The notes below the pieces were generated by a model. The model was given only the letters and a program-made list of their open reading frames with translations, was not told the origin of the DNA and made no database searches. This document shows, piece by piece, positions 43,389-51,674 of a stretch of 64,000 bases of DNA. Position 1 is the first letter of the stretch; the number at the start of each line of letters is the position of its first letter. The stretch lies in the IMG/VR virus record IMGVR_UViG_3300024348_000014, positions 46,196-110,195 of that record. The stretch is one strand, 5' to 3'. Made by a program: the position numbers and the translations under genes. Source of the stretch: a virus.

Positions 43389-43756
43389 AAGTAGCAATCA
43401 ATCGTTGTTTTGGTGGGTTCGGTATCTCGAATGAAGCATTCGAGAAGTTGCTCGAGCGTAAGGGTGTAGGATTTCAAAAAGTTCCAGCGAAGTTTAAATT
43501 CCGTGGTGATGATTTTGATTACTACAAAGCAGGTATTGAGCCATGTGATGACACATATATCAGTGCGTATGATTATTATCAAGATCGTTCTGACCCAGAC
43601 TTGATCGCAGTCATTGAAGAAATAAAAGACCAAGCAAATAGTTGGGCAGCAGAGATCGCTATTGTGGAAATTCCTGATGATGTTAAGTGGCACATCGATG
43701 AGTATGATGGTATGGAACATGTGGCTGAAGATCACCGAACTTGGTATGGAGATTAA
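43385..43756 (+). CDS. Conserved phage protein, unknown function
   Basis: 123 residues: VAINRCFGGFGISNEAFEKLLERKG at the start and VVEIPDDVKW-type IVEIPDDVKWHIDEYDGMEHV at the end (in parts). This pattern is widespread in unrelated phages but without a known role. Cotranscribed with the ligase. Confidence 0.7.
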   Translation: MKVAINRCFGGFGISNEAFEKLLERKGVGFQKVPAKFKFRGDDFDYYKAGIEPCDDTYISAYDYYQDRSDPDLIAVIEEIKDQANSWAAEIAIVEIPDDVKWHIDEYDGMEHVAEDHRTWYGD

Positions 43757-43758
43757 TT

Positions 43759-44316
43759 ATGCGTAAAGAACTAGACGAAGCACTGTGTGCAAAGTATCCT
43801 CTGATCTTTAAAGATCGTCATGAGAATATGCAACACACCGCCATGTGTTGGGGTTTCTCGCATGGTGATGGTTGGTATAATATCCTTGATGTTCTTTGCG
43901 GGATGTTGACTGGCGATTATCGTCAAGCGAAAAGTCGCTATGAATCGATTAAAGATAAAGTTGGCCAACCAACATTTGGATTCAGAGATAATGGTGATCC
44001 AGTCGGTAAAATTGTCACTCAAGAACTGATTGATGAAGCCAAAGTAAAACTTGATGAAGAAACTGCAAAGGTTCCAGTGGCTTCTCAAGTAAAAGAAAAG
44101 TTCGGAGGACTTCGTTTCTATGTTAATGGAGCAACTGATAAGCACTGGAATTATATTTCAATTGCTGAGAATTTTAGTTATCGCACATGTGAAGAATGCG
44201 GTAGTCCAGGTAAAACTTATACTGATGGTTGGCATCGTACTCTTTGCGATATCCATGCAGCGATGGCTGGTCGTACTGAAGAATATCAGTCTGATGAAGA
44301 TGAAGGAGATGAATAA
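43759..44316 (+). CDS. Unknown protein with a CxxC...CxxH-type element
   Basis: 185 residues from ATG 43759. VKEKFGGLRFYVNGATDKHW is followed by CEECGSPGK and LCDIHAA (in parts), so a zinc site of Cys-x2-Cys with Cys-x2-His is plausible. The N-terminal half has CWGFSHGDGWYNILDVLCG. Proteins with this KEKFGGLRFY segment occur in many phages; function unknown. Confidence 0.65.
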   Translation: MRKELDEALCAKYPLIFKDRHENMQHTAMCWGFSHGDGWYNILDVLCGMLTGDYRQAKSRYESIKDKVGQPTFGFRDNGDPVGKIVTQELIDEAKVKLDEETAKVPVASQVKEKFGGLRFYVNGATDKHWNYISIAENFSYRTCEECGSPGKTYTDGWHRTLCDIHAAMAGRTEEYQSDEDEGDE

Positions 44317-44684
44317 TGTTTTACGGTAAAGAAACTATTGAACAAAACTTTTCTCTCGTTCTAAACAAATTGGAAGAACAAGAATTGTTTTTGTTCGAAC
44401 CAATGCCAAGTTACAAACTGAATGATAGATGGACTGACGAATTTCGTATTCGTGATGGACACACTAAACTTGCTGATGGCACTTGGGTTACTATACATAA
44501 AGTAACTACTTGGGTTGAGAAACTCAAGAAAGATACTACAGAGTTGTATGAACAAAATCAACAAACTAATCGTGAGTTGACTCTTGCTAAACGCAGGATC
44601 TATGAGATGGAATATGGATTGCGAGTTGCTGAGAAAGCATTGAAGAATTCACTGGCTTTAACTAAGGAGATGATTGATGAGTAA
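44316..44684 (+). CDS. Unknown coiled-coil protein
   Basis: 122 residues. Short globular N-terminus (ETIEQNFSLVLNKLEEQELF) and a predicted coiled coil over about 65-120. Overlaps the previous stop by one base and the next start by 8 nt. Confidence 0.55.
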   Translation: MFYGKETIEQNFSLVLNKLEEQELFLFEPMPSYKLNDRWTDEFRIRDGHTKLADGTWVTIHKVTTWVEKLKKDTTELYEQNQQTNRELTLAKRRIYEMEYGLRVAEKALKNSLALTKEMIDE

Positions 44685-44988
44685 ATTTGTTTTGGTTGAT
44701 TGCATTGCACAGTATCGTATGCGTTACATTATCGAAGTACCAGACAATCATAATGAGCAGGAGTATCCATGTTCGGCAGAGCAGTGGGCACTAGATACAG
44801 TAACATCTGAAGAAATGCAAGAATTTTCTCAGTTGTATCTTGGCGAAACTATTGTTAGTAGTCGTGAGATTACTAAAGAAGAAATTGTACCATTGTGCGA
44901 TATTGATAATGAGTATTGCAAATCTTGGGATGACGACAAGAAGATTAAAGTATTTGTAACTGAAGTTGGCTACAAAAGGGACTGGTAA
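44677..44988 (+). CDS. Unknown protein
   Basis: 103 residues from ATG 44677 behind AAGGAGA (a TTG one codon earlier is less likely). FVLVDCIAQYRMRYIIEVPDN and SSREITKEE (in parts) form a beta-rich pattern. It ends on the start of the exonuclease gene. Function unknown. Confidence 0.55.
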   Translation: MSKFVLVDCIAQYRMRYIIEVPDNHNEQEYPCSAEQWALDTVTSEEMQEFSQLYLGETIVSSREITKEEIVPLCDIDNEYCKSWDDDKKIKVFVTEVGYKRDW

Positions 44989-45554
44989 TGTTTATGTTCG
45001 ATGTGGAGACTCTAGGAGTAGAGTCTACCTGTGTAATTCTATCTGCTGCATTGATTCATTTTGATCCAGAGAAACGTCCAACCTACCAAGATCTATTGGA
45101 CAATGCATGCTTTGTTAAGTTAAATGCCAAGGATCAGATTGAACGATTAAAACGATCTGTTGATGTTGGAACACTTGAGTGGTGGAAGAACCAACACGAA
45201 TATGTTCATAAAGTTTCGTTTAAACCTTCTGGTGACGATATGCTTGCTGAAGATGCTATCACTACATTGCATAACTATATGAACAAGGTTCCAAATGCTC
45301 AGAATCAAACAATGTGGGCACGTGGTTCTCTTGACCAAATGGCAATTGATTCGCTGTCAACTAGAGTTGACATGCAAGTACTTACAGGATATGCTATGTG
45401 GAGAGATGTTCGAACAGCAGTAGATATCCTTTATGGAACTACAAATGGTTACTGCGAGATTGATCATCCTTTGTTCAACCGAACTGATGTGATTAAACAT
45501 CATCCTGTTCATGACTGCGCATTAGATGCTATGATGTTGATGTATGGTAAATGA
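44988..45554 (+). CDS. DEDD-family 3'-5' exonuclease (DexA/Rv2179c-like)
   Basis: 188 residues. Exo motif I FDVETLG (Asp4, Glu6), motif II in MWARGSLDQMAID, and motif III HHPVHDCALDAMM, a DEDDh arrangement. Similar to the Rv2179c-like RNase/exonuclease family and to the N-terminal part of T4 DexA. It could trim single-stranded DNA or RNA. Starts on the last base of the preceding stop. Confidence 0.8.
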   Translation: MFMFDVETLGVESTCVILSAALIHFDPEKRPTYQDLLDNACFVKLNAKDQIERLKRSVDVGTLEWWKNQHEYVHKVSFKPSGDDMLAEDAITTLHNYMNKVPNAQNQTMWARGSLDQMAIDSLSTRVDMQVLTGYAMWRDVRTAVDILYGTTNGYCEIDHPLFNRTDVIKHHPVHDCALDAMMLMYGK

Positions 45555-45843
45555 TATAGTATTCCAAACATATGATTATATCATTGGTGGAAAGATGGTG
45601 GTTGGTCGTGCCAGAATGTCTTACGAATGGAAGACTCTATTGGAAGATGGAGATCCAGACGCCAGAGACAAGCTGAAGTCTGAGTTAATCCATCAGATGG
45701 CAGAGTTTATGCTTGAGAATAATTTGGTAGAATTTACTTATTATGATAATCCAATAGACCTATCAAGACAAGTCGCAGTTAGAGCATACCTCGCCCCAAG
45801 TGATCAAGTTAAAATTTTAAGAATGGCAAATAAAATATTATGA
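45544..45843 (+). CDS. Unknown protein
   Basis: 99 residues, overlaps the exonuclease gene by 11 nt and the next by 4. Contains RARMSYEWKTLLEDGDPDAR and ENNLVEFTYYDN (in parts). No family recognised. Confidence 0.5.
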   Translation: MVNDIVFQTYDYIIGGKMVVGRARMSYEWKTLLEDGDPDARDKLKSELIHQMAEFMLENNLVEFTYYDNPIDLSRQVAVRAYLAPSDQVKILRMANKIL

Positions 45844-46064
45844 CACAAGAAATAACTTTACATCGTGATGCTTTAGAAAAGATTCTCAAACTCGTAGATG
45901 AACTTAACCCAAATGCAAGCCTTAGAGTTAGTGCTGGTTATGTAACAATCTATTCTGATCAATCCTCTGGTATTGGTCAACTTATTGATGCTGAAGTAGA
46001 CGTTGAACTCAATGGTCTTTACGGTAAGTTTAAACAACGAATTGTAGATGAGGGTAGCTGGTAA
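45840..46064 (+). CDS. Small unknown protein preceding DNA polymerase
   Basis: 74 residues, TQEITLHRDALEKILKLVDE then beta-rich middle part. Its TAA shares the A of the polymerase ATG, so translation is probably coupled. No function recognised. Confidence 0.55.
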   Translation: MTQEITLHRDALEKILKLVDELNPNASLRVSAGYVTIYSDQSSGIGQLIDAEVDVELNGLYGKFKQRIVDEGSW

Positions 46065-48547
46065 TGGAATTTTATACATCGGTTCATCCGATTGGAGACA
46101 AGATCTATATTCGAGGTTATGAAAAGGGGAAACCTTACAAACGTAAACTAGATTTCCAACCAACATTTTATGTAACATCAAACAAACCCTCCAAGTGGAA
46201 AACACTGGAGGGAATTTTCGTTGATGAAATTAAACCTGGATCCATTCGAGATGCTCGAGACTTCGTCAAACGATATGATGAGGTAGAAGGCTTTGCTGTT
46301 TATGGTAATACCAACTATGCATATCAGTATATCAGTGACAACTATGACACTGTTAACTGGGACATGGAACAGATCAAAGTATTTACAATTGACATTGAAA
46401 CTTCTACAGAGAATGGTTTCCCAGATGTTCGTCTTGCCAATGAAGAAGTTCTTCTAATCACCATCAAAGATCTACAGTCAAAGCGCATTATCACTTTTGG
46501 TTCTAAACCATTCGTGCATAATCGTGACGATGTAGTCTATATCACTTGTCGTGATGAACAACATTTGCTAAAAGAGTTTATGCTTTTCTGGCAAGACAAT
46601 TATCCAGATGTTGTCACTGGTTGGAATACCGACTTCTTCGATATGCCATATCTTATTCGTAGGATTGATCGTGAACTTGGTGCAGATGTTTCTAAGAAAA
46701 TTTCTCCATGGGGCATGATCAATGAGAGAAAGACATTCATTAAAGGTAATGAAGAACTTCATTACGATATCATTGGCATCTCTCAGCTAGATTATCTTGA
46801 ACTCTACAAGAAGTATACCTATTCAAAACAGGAATCATATCGCCTCGACTATATCGCTGAGCAAGAACTTGCTGACAAAAAGAAACCGAATCCTGGAGTT
46901 GACTTCAAAGATTTCTATACTAACTATTGGCAAGCATTTGTTGAGTATAACATCCATGACGTAGAGTTGGTTGACAAACTCGAAGACAAGATGCGACTTT
47001 TAGAGTTGCACCTGACCATGGCGTATGCTGCAAAGATTAATCCAGAAGATGTTTACTCACAGGTTCGTATGTGGGATACTATCATCTATAATCATTTACG
47101 TGCTCGTCATATTGTCATTCCTGCTAAAACACACTCTGGTAAAGATGCACAATTTGAAGGTGCGTATGTTAAAGATCCACTTGTTGGTATGCATAAGTGG
47201 GTGGCTTCCTTTGACTTGAACTCATTGTACCCGCATTTGATCATGCAATACAACATCAGCCCAGAGACTTTAACGTCTGAGAAGATGCCAGTCAATGTAG
47301 AGAAGTTGCTTAACAAAGAGATTGATCTTTCGTATGCAAAGCAACGAGATCTTTGTGTCACTGCGAATGGATGGACTTACACTAAAGAAGTCAAAGGGTT
47401 CATGCCTGAGTTGATGGAGAAGATGTATACTGACCGAAGCAAGTTTAAGAAACAGATGCTAAAGGTTCAACAGGAATACGAGAAAGACAAAACAAAGAAA
47501 CATTTGTTGAAGGATATCTCTCGCTTAAACAATCTGCAGATGGCGATGAAGATTGCATTGAACTCTGCTTATGGTGCCATGGGTAATCAGTACTTCCGCT
47601 ATTTCGATATTCGTATGGCTGAAGGAATTACTACTTCTGGTCAGTTGTCTATTCGTTGGATGGCTAATAAGTTGAATGCATTCCTTAACAAGACTTTAAA
47701 GACCGAAGGTAAAGATTTTGTTATTGCGATTGACACTGACTCGATCTATCTAACTCTTGAAGAACTTGTTGAACGAACCTGTGAAGGTAAGACAACAGAA
47801 CAAAAGATCAAGTTTATGGATAAGATCTGCGAAGATGTTTTCCAACCATTCATTGATTCAGGTTACCAAGAGTTGGCTGATTATATGAATGCATATAGTC
47901 AAAAGATGCAGATGAAGCGAGAGGTTCTTGCTGACAAGGCAATCTGGACTGCCAAGAAACGCTATGTTATTAATGTTCATAATTCAGAAGGTGTACAGTA
48001 TGAGAAGCCTAAGATCAAAGTTATGGGTTTGGAAATGGTCAAGTCGAGTACACCTGCTGTTATTCGTGACAAACTCAAAGATTCGTTACAAGTTATTCTC
48101 TCGGGAGATGAAAAGAAACTACACACGTATGTCACAGAGTTTAAAAAAGAGTTTGTCAAATTACCGATCGAAGACATAGCATTCCCACGTGGTGTTAATG
48201 GTATGAAGCAGTATGCAGGTTCTCCGATTTATACAAAGGGAACTCCAATCCATGTTCGTGGTTCTTTGTTGTATAATCACTATACTAAAAAGATGGGACT
48301 AGATAAAAAGTACCAAGCGATTCGAGATGGTGATAAGATCAAGTTTGTTTATGTTCAAAAACCAAATCCATTACAAGAAGATATCATTGCATTCCCGCAA
48401 CAACTTCCAAAGGAACTTGGATTGGAATCATACATAGATTATGACAAACAGTTCGAGAAAGTATTCTTGGACGCACTTCAAATTGTAATCGAACCATTGG
48501 GTTGGAAGACTCAAGAACAAAGTTCATTGGAGAACTTTTTTGGCTGA
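46064..48547 (+). CDS. gp43: DNA polymerase gp43 (family B)
   Basis: 827 residues against 898 in T4. Proofreading motifs: Exo I FTIDIETS (Asp110, Glu112), Exo II VTGWNTDFFD, Exo III YNIHDVELV. Polymerase motifs: A DLNSLYPHLI, B KIALNSAYGAMGN, C IDTDS (Asp557, Asp559), and KKRY. The C-terminal LENFFG is the clamp-interacting tail. No intron or intein interrupts it. Confidence 0.97.
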   Translation: MEFYTSVHPIGDKIYIRGYEKGKPYKRKLDFQPTFYVTSNKPSKWKTLEGIFVDEIKPGSIRDARDFVKRYDEVEGFAVYGNTNYAYQYISDNYDTVNWDMEQIKVFTIDIETSTENGFPDVRLANEEVLLITIKDLQSKRIITFGSKPFVHNRDDVVYITCRDEQHLLKEFMLFWQDNYPDVVTGWNTDFFDMPYLIRRIDRELGADVSKKISPWGMINERKTFIKGNEELHYDIIGISQLDYLELYKKYTYSKQESYRLDYIAEQELADKKKPNPGVDFKDFYTNYWQAFVEYNIHDVELVDKLEDKMRLLELHLTMAYAAKINPEDVYSQVRMWDTIIYNHLRARHIVIPAKTHSGKDAQFEGAYVKDPLVGMHKWVASFDLNSLYPHLIMQYNISPETLTSEKMPVNVEKLLNKEIDLSYAKQRDLCVTANGWTYTKEVKGFMPELMEKMYTDRSKFKKQMLKVQQEYEKDKTKKHLLKDISRLNNLQMAMKIALNSAYGAMGNQYFRYFDIRMAEGITTSGQLSIRWMANKLNAFLNKTLKTEGKDFVIAIDTDSIYLTLEELVERTCEGKTTEQKIKFMDKICEDVFQPFIDSGYQELADYMNAYSQKMQMKREVLADKAIWTAKKRYVINVHNSEGVQYEKPKIKVMGLEMVKSSTPAVIRDKLKDSLQVILSGDEKKLHTYVTEFKKEFVKLPIEDIAFPRGVNGMKQYAGSPIYTKGTPIHVRGSLLYNHYTKKMGLDKKYQAIRDGDKIKFVYVQKPNPLQEDIIAFPQQLPKELGLESYIDYDKQFEKVFLDALQIVIEPLGWKTQEQSSLENFFG

Positions 48548-49160
48548 ACATTCATACTACCCACTAGTAAACATACAAGACAGACGTGTAGTTCTTTCTG
48601 TTGATGACTTCTTTGATTTAAAGGAACTTGATTATATTAGAAGTTGCTTAAACACAGAGAAGCCAACTGCTGCTATTGTTGGATATACTGATCCAAAGAA
48701 TGTAGAAGACTACGAAAAGATGGTCAAGAAAGCACACGAACGTAGAAAGTCTAATGTATGTTTCTTGGACTTCTTTGAATATGAGTTTTTCTATAAAAAG
48801 TTATGTACAGCAATTCACCATGTAAACCTTACTAATTTTAACAAAGTTTTATATGGTATAGAAGCATTACAGTTTGCAGAGTATGATTCTTTGTATGAAG
48901 GATTTTATGGAGTCCATCCAGATGCTGTAAATACAGATAATGCATTAACAAGATCGTTATCATTTTCTATGCAGATGTCTAAACCAGAAGAGTATGAAGG
49001 TGGTGAAGTTCTAGTCTATGATGGTAATACTACATATACAGCAAACAAGAAATATGGATCAATTACATTCTTTGATTCTAGAATGTTACACGAAGTCACT
49101 CCTGTCACCAGTGGCTTTAGAAGAAGTATAGTTGGATGGATTCTTGGACCAAGAGTATGA
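48540..49160 (+). CDS. 2OG-Fe(II) oxygenase, prolyl-hydroxylase/PiuC type
   Basis: 206 residues from TTG 48540, which has GGAG 6 nt upstream; no ATG occurs in frame until codon 61. GVHPD (His126-Asp128), EEYEGGEVLVYDG, MLHEVTPV (His184) and SGFRRSIVGW (Arg194/195) give the iron- and 2-oxoglutarate-binding residues. This type is very common in cyanophage and SAR11 phage genomes. Substrate unknown. Confidence 0.8.
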   Translation: MAEHSYYPLVNIQDRRVVLSVDDFFDLKELDYIRSCLNTEKPTAAIVGYTDPKNVEDYEKMVKKAHERRKSNVCFLDFFEYEFFYKKLCTAIHHVNLTNFNKVLYGIEALQFAEYDSLYEGFYGVHPDAVNTDNALTRSLSFSMQMSKPEEYEGGEVLVYDGNTTYTANKKYGSITFFDSRMLHEVTPVTSGFRRSIVGWILGPRV

Positions 49161-49705
49161 GCAACATTAGAATAATTAAAACTGGAATCAATGTTTCAAA
49201 GATATTGAAGCAACTTCAACAACATCCAACTGACTGGGATCATCAAAAACGAATTGAGGATATCGGTGACTCAACTCAATCTGGATGGAAATTTGCGCCA
49301 GTTGGTACACTGCAATTAGTCATGGGAGGTGTTACAAACAAAGACGAATTTGTTGGTAACACTGAGATATGTATATCAACCAGAGCGATTGCTAATCATA
49401 CAGAAGTTGTAGGATTCATGAGAAGAAATTTTAAGAAATTTAGTCGTTGTGGATTCCTAGCATTGCCAGTTGGTGAACGTGTAGAAAAACATATTGATCA
49501 TGGGACTTATTATCTTACAAGAGATCGATACCATCTATCAATCCAAGGTACGTATAGATACTTTTGCGGTGATGAATATGTAGATGTTGAACCTGGAACT
49601 TTGCTCTGGTTCAATAATAAACTTATGCATGGAACTGAAAACACAGGTGACTGTACACGAATTACATTTGTGTTCGATGTACCACACTCTAAGTCTAATC
49701 CATAG
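49157..49705 (+). CDS. Aspartyl/asparaginyl beta-hydroxylase-like 2OG oxygenase
   Basis: 182 residues from ATG 49157, overlapping the previous stop (ATGA). HIDHG (His112, Asp114), RYHLSIQG (Arg124), GTLLWFNNKLMHG (His158) and CTRITFVFDV (Arg168) follow the Asp_Arg_Hydrox cupin pattern. Two unrelated-looking oxygenases in tandem suggest a joint task, but the substrate is unknown. Confidence 0.78.
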   Translation: MSNIRIIKTGINVSKILKQLQQHPTDWDHQKRIEDIGDSTQSGWKFAPVGTLQLVMGGVTNKDEFVGNTEICISTRAIANHTEVVGFMRRNFKKFSRCGFLALPVGERVEKHIDHGTYYLTRDRYHLSIQGTYRYFCGDEYVDVEPGTLLWFNNKLMHGTENTGDCTRITFVFDVPHSKSNP

Positions 49706-49734
49706 TTGTCTTGTAATTATACATAGAGTATAAT
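49706..49734 (+). promoter_or_regulatory. Sigma70-like promoter
   Basis: TTGTCT, 17 nt, TATAAT, 18 nt before the GroES-like gene; its -35 starts directly behind the previous stop. Confidence 0.82.
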
Positions 49735-49752
49735 ATAATTTTAGGAGAATAA

Positions 49753-50019
49753 ATGATAGTTAAGCCATTGAAGAAAAAAGTTCTTGTTGCAGAGAATAAA
49801 GTAGATCAAACCACTGAAGCAGGAATCATCTTAGATGGTACTACATCTGCACGAGATTCCAAACAGGGAACAGTCCTTGCAATTGGACCAGATGTAACCA
49901 TGGTAGAAGTTGGAGATAAAGTTTACATCGAATGGAATAAAGCCCAAGTCGTTAAAATTGGTGACGCACAGCGAGTCATTATCGATGAGGAAAACATTGT
50001 TGCTGTTGTGGAGAAATAA
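49753..50019 (+). CDS. GroES-like co-chaperonin (gp31-like role)
   Basis: 88 residues. VKPLKKKVLVAENKVDQTTEAGIILDG (in parts), KQGTVLAIGPDV and VGDKVYIEWNKA are the Cpn10 pattern with the mobile loop around TTEAGIIL. It probably serves host GroEL to fold the major capsid protein, as gp31 does in T4. TAGGAG precedes the start; thioredoxin follows without gap. Confidence 0.9.
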   Translation: MIVKPLKKKVLVAENKVDQTTEAGIILDGTTSARDSKQGTVLAIGPDVTMVEVGDKVYIEWNKAQVVKIGDAQRVIIDEENIVAVVEK

Positions 50020-50271
50020 ATGAAGGTTCTTAAATTTTATGCTGAATGGTGTGGTCCATGCAAAGGATTGACAATGGTGATCAAAGGTGCTGGTGATAAA
50101 GTTACAGTTCCAGTTGAAGACGTAAACATTGATGAAAATCTTATGATGGCGCAAGACTTTAATATTCGATCTGTTCCAACTATGGTTCTAGTAGACAAAG
50201 AAGAAAAGGAATTAAAGCGTGTTGTTGGATCATTGTCTGAAACACAGTTGTTAGAATTTCTAAAGGTATAA
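50020..50271 (+). CDS. Thioredoxin-like protein
   Basis: 83 residues, a short thioredoxin. Redox motif WCGPC near residues 10-14 and cis-proline in SVPTMVLVDK. It may reduce phage or host ribonucleotide reductase or other proteins. Lies between GroES-like and uvsX genes with no gap. Confidence 0.9.
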   Translation: MKVLKFYAEWCGPCKGLTMVIKGAGDKVTVPVEDVNIDENLMMAQDFNIRSVPTMVLVDKEEKELKRVVGSLSETQLLEFLKV

Positions 50272-50272
50272 T

Positions 50273-51346
50273 ATGGCAAGCATCTTAGACAAAATTAAAA
50301 AGAATTCCACAATCAAAGACTCTGCGATTCTTTCTGAATCAAAGTTCTTTAAGAAGAAGGATATGATTCCTACTTCTGTTCCAATTATCAACGTAGCCTT
50401 ATCAGGTCGCCTTGATGGTGGACTCACTCCAGGTATTACAATGTGGGCTGGTCCATCGAAACACTTTAAAACTGCTTTCAGTTTACTGATGGCAAAATCT
50501 TATCTTGACAAATATCCAGATGCTGCTTTACTTTTTTACGATTCTGAGTTCGGTACTCCTCAGTCTTACTTTGATACTTTCGGAATCGACACGTCACGTG
50601 TTGTGCACACTCCCCTTACCGATGTAGAACAATTGAAGTTTGACATCATGCAACAACTATCTGAAGTTGAGCGTGGTGAGCATTTGATTATTGTAATTGA
50701 CTCAATTGGTAATCTTGCTTCTAAGAAAGAAGTTGAAGATGCTATGGAAGGTAAGTCTGTTGGTGATATGACTAGAGCAAAACAACTAAAGAGTTTGTTC
50801 CGTATGGTTACACCACATCTGAACTTAAAAGACATTCCACTGGTTGTTGTTAATCACACCTACATGGAAATTGGTATGTTCCCTAAAGCAATCGTTGGTG
50901 GTGGTACTGGTGCAATGTATTCCGCAGATAACGTATACATTCTTGGTCGTCAGCAAGAGAAAGAAGGCACAGAGATTGTAGGTTACAACTTTATCATCAA
51001 CGTGGAGAAAAGTCGTTATGTCAAAGAAAAATCCAAAATCCCTGTTAGTGTATCTTTTGATGGTGGTCTATCTAAGTGGTCTGGTCTACTTGACGTGGCG
51101 CTTGAGTCAGGACATGTCATCAAGCCATCGAATGGTTGGTATCAAAAGGTAAACAAAGAAACTGGTGAGATCGATGACAAGAAATATCGCATCAAAGATA
51201 CAGACTCAAAAGAGTTCTGGTTGCCAATTCTTACAAGTAAGTCGTTCTATGATTTTATCAAGAACAAATATTCAATCGGTCAGGGCGAAGTAATGATGCG
51301 TGATGAATTAGATACTGCACTAGAAGCATTAGAGTTCGATGAATAA
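50273..51346 (+). CDS. uvsX: Recombinase UvsX (RecA family)
   Basis: 357 residues against 391 in T4. Walker A GPSKHFKT (60-67), Walker B LIIVIDSIGN, and the QLPLVVVNHTY-type DIPLVVVNHTYMEIG segment with GGGTGAMYSAD. It catalyses strand exchange with UvsY. The next gene overlaps by 8 nt. Confidence 0.95.
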   Translation: MASILDKIKKNSTIKDSAILSESKFFKKKDMIPTSVPIINVALSGRLDGGLTPGITMWAGPSKHFKTAFSLLMAKSYLDKYPDAALLFYDSEFGTPQSYFDTFGIDTSRVVHTPLTDVEQLKFDIMQQLSEVERGEHLIIVIDSIGNLASKKEVEDAMEGKSVGDMTRAKQLKSLFRMVTPHLNLKDIPLVVVNHTYMEIGMFPKAIVGGGTGAMYSADNVYILGRQQEKEGTEIVGYNFIINVEKSRYVKEKSKIPVSVSFDGGLSKWSGLLDVALESGHVIKPSNGWYQKVNKETGEIDDKKYRIKDTDSKEFWLPILTSKSFYDFIKNKYSIGQGEVMMRDELDTALEALEFDE

Positions 51347-51674
51347 ACATCTTGCAGAACCGCCAGTTACAGTAGTCGAGAATAGGAAGACTGGTCTCGA
51401 CGCATTACGTTTGACTGATGGACCATACAAAGGTATAATCTATACCTATGGAAAAGTTTCTTTTGATGAAGAAGGAACCGAGAAGGTTCATATGAAATTT
51501 GAATATGACATCCTAGAAGATTCAGGTGTTAGTTATGATGACGATGAATTTGAAATATACATTGGTCACATTCTCCAACACTTGATCACTAAGCAACTCC
51601 AAGAAAATAGCATTACATACACTGGTGGAATTGATGAGAATAGAACAGAAGATCCTGAGCAGTCTGATACATGA
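51339..51674 (+). CDS. Conserved unknown protein between uvsX and gene 41
   Basis: 111 residues: RLTDGPYKGIIYTYGKVSFD and MKFEYDILEDSG (in parts) followed by an acidic segment. Such a gene is regularly seen in this place in cyanophage-type genomes. Overlaps uvsX by 8 nt and gene 41 by 41 nt. Confidence 0.65.
   Translation: MNKHLAEPPVTVVENRKTGLDALRLTDGPYKGIIYTYGKVSFDEEGTEKVHMKFEYDILEDSGVSYDDDEFEIYIGHILQHLITKQLQENSITYTGGIDENRTEDPEQSDT

Noticed and set aside
43070-43735. 221-codon minus-strand frame opposite the ligase end
   Set aside because: Overlaps ligase motifs IV-V and a coupled gene; no start signal or family.
46064-48547. Intein or intron in the DNA polymerase
   Set aside because: Exonuclease and polymerase motifs follow in normal spacing in one uninterrupted frame, and the protein is shorter than in T4.
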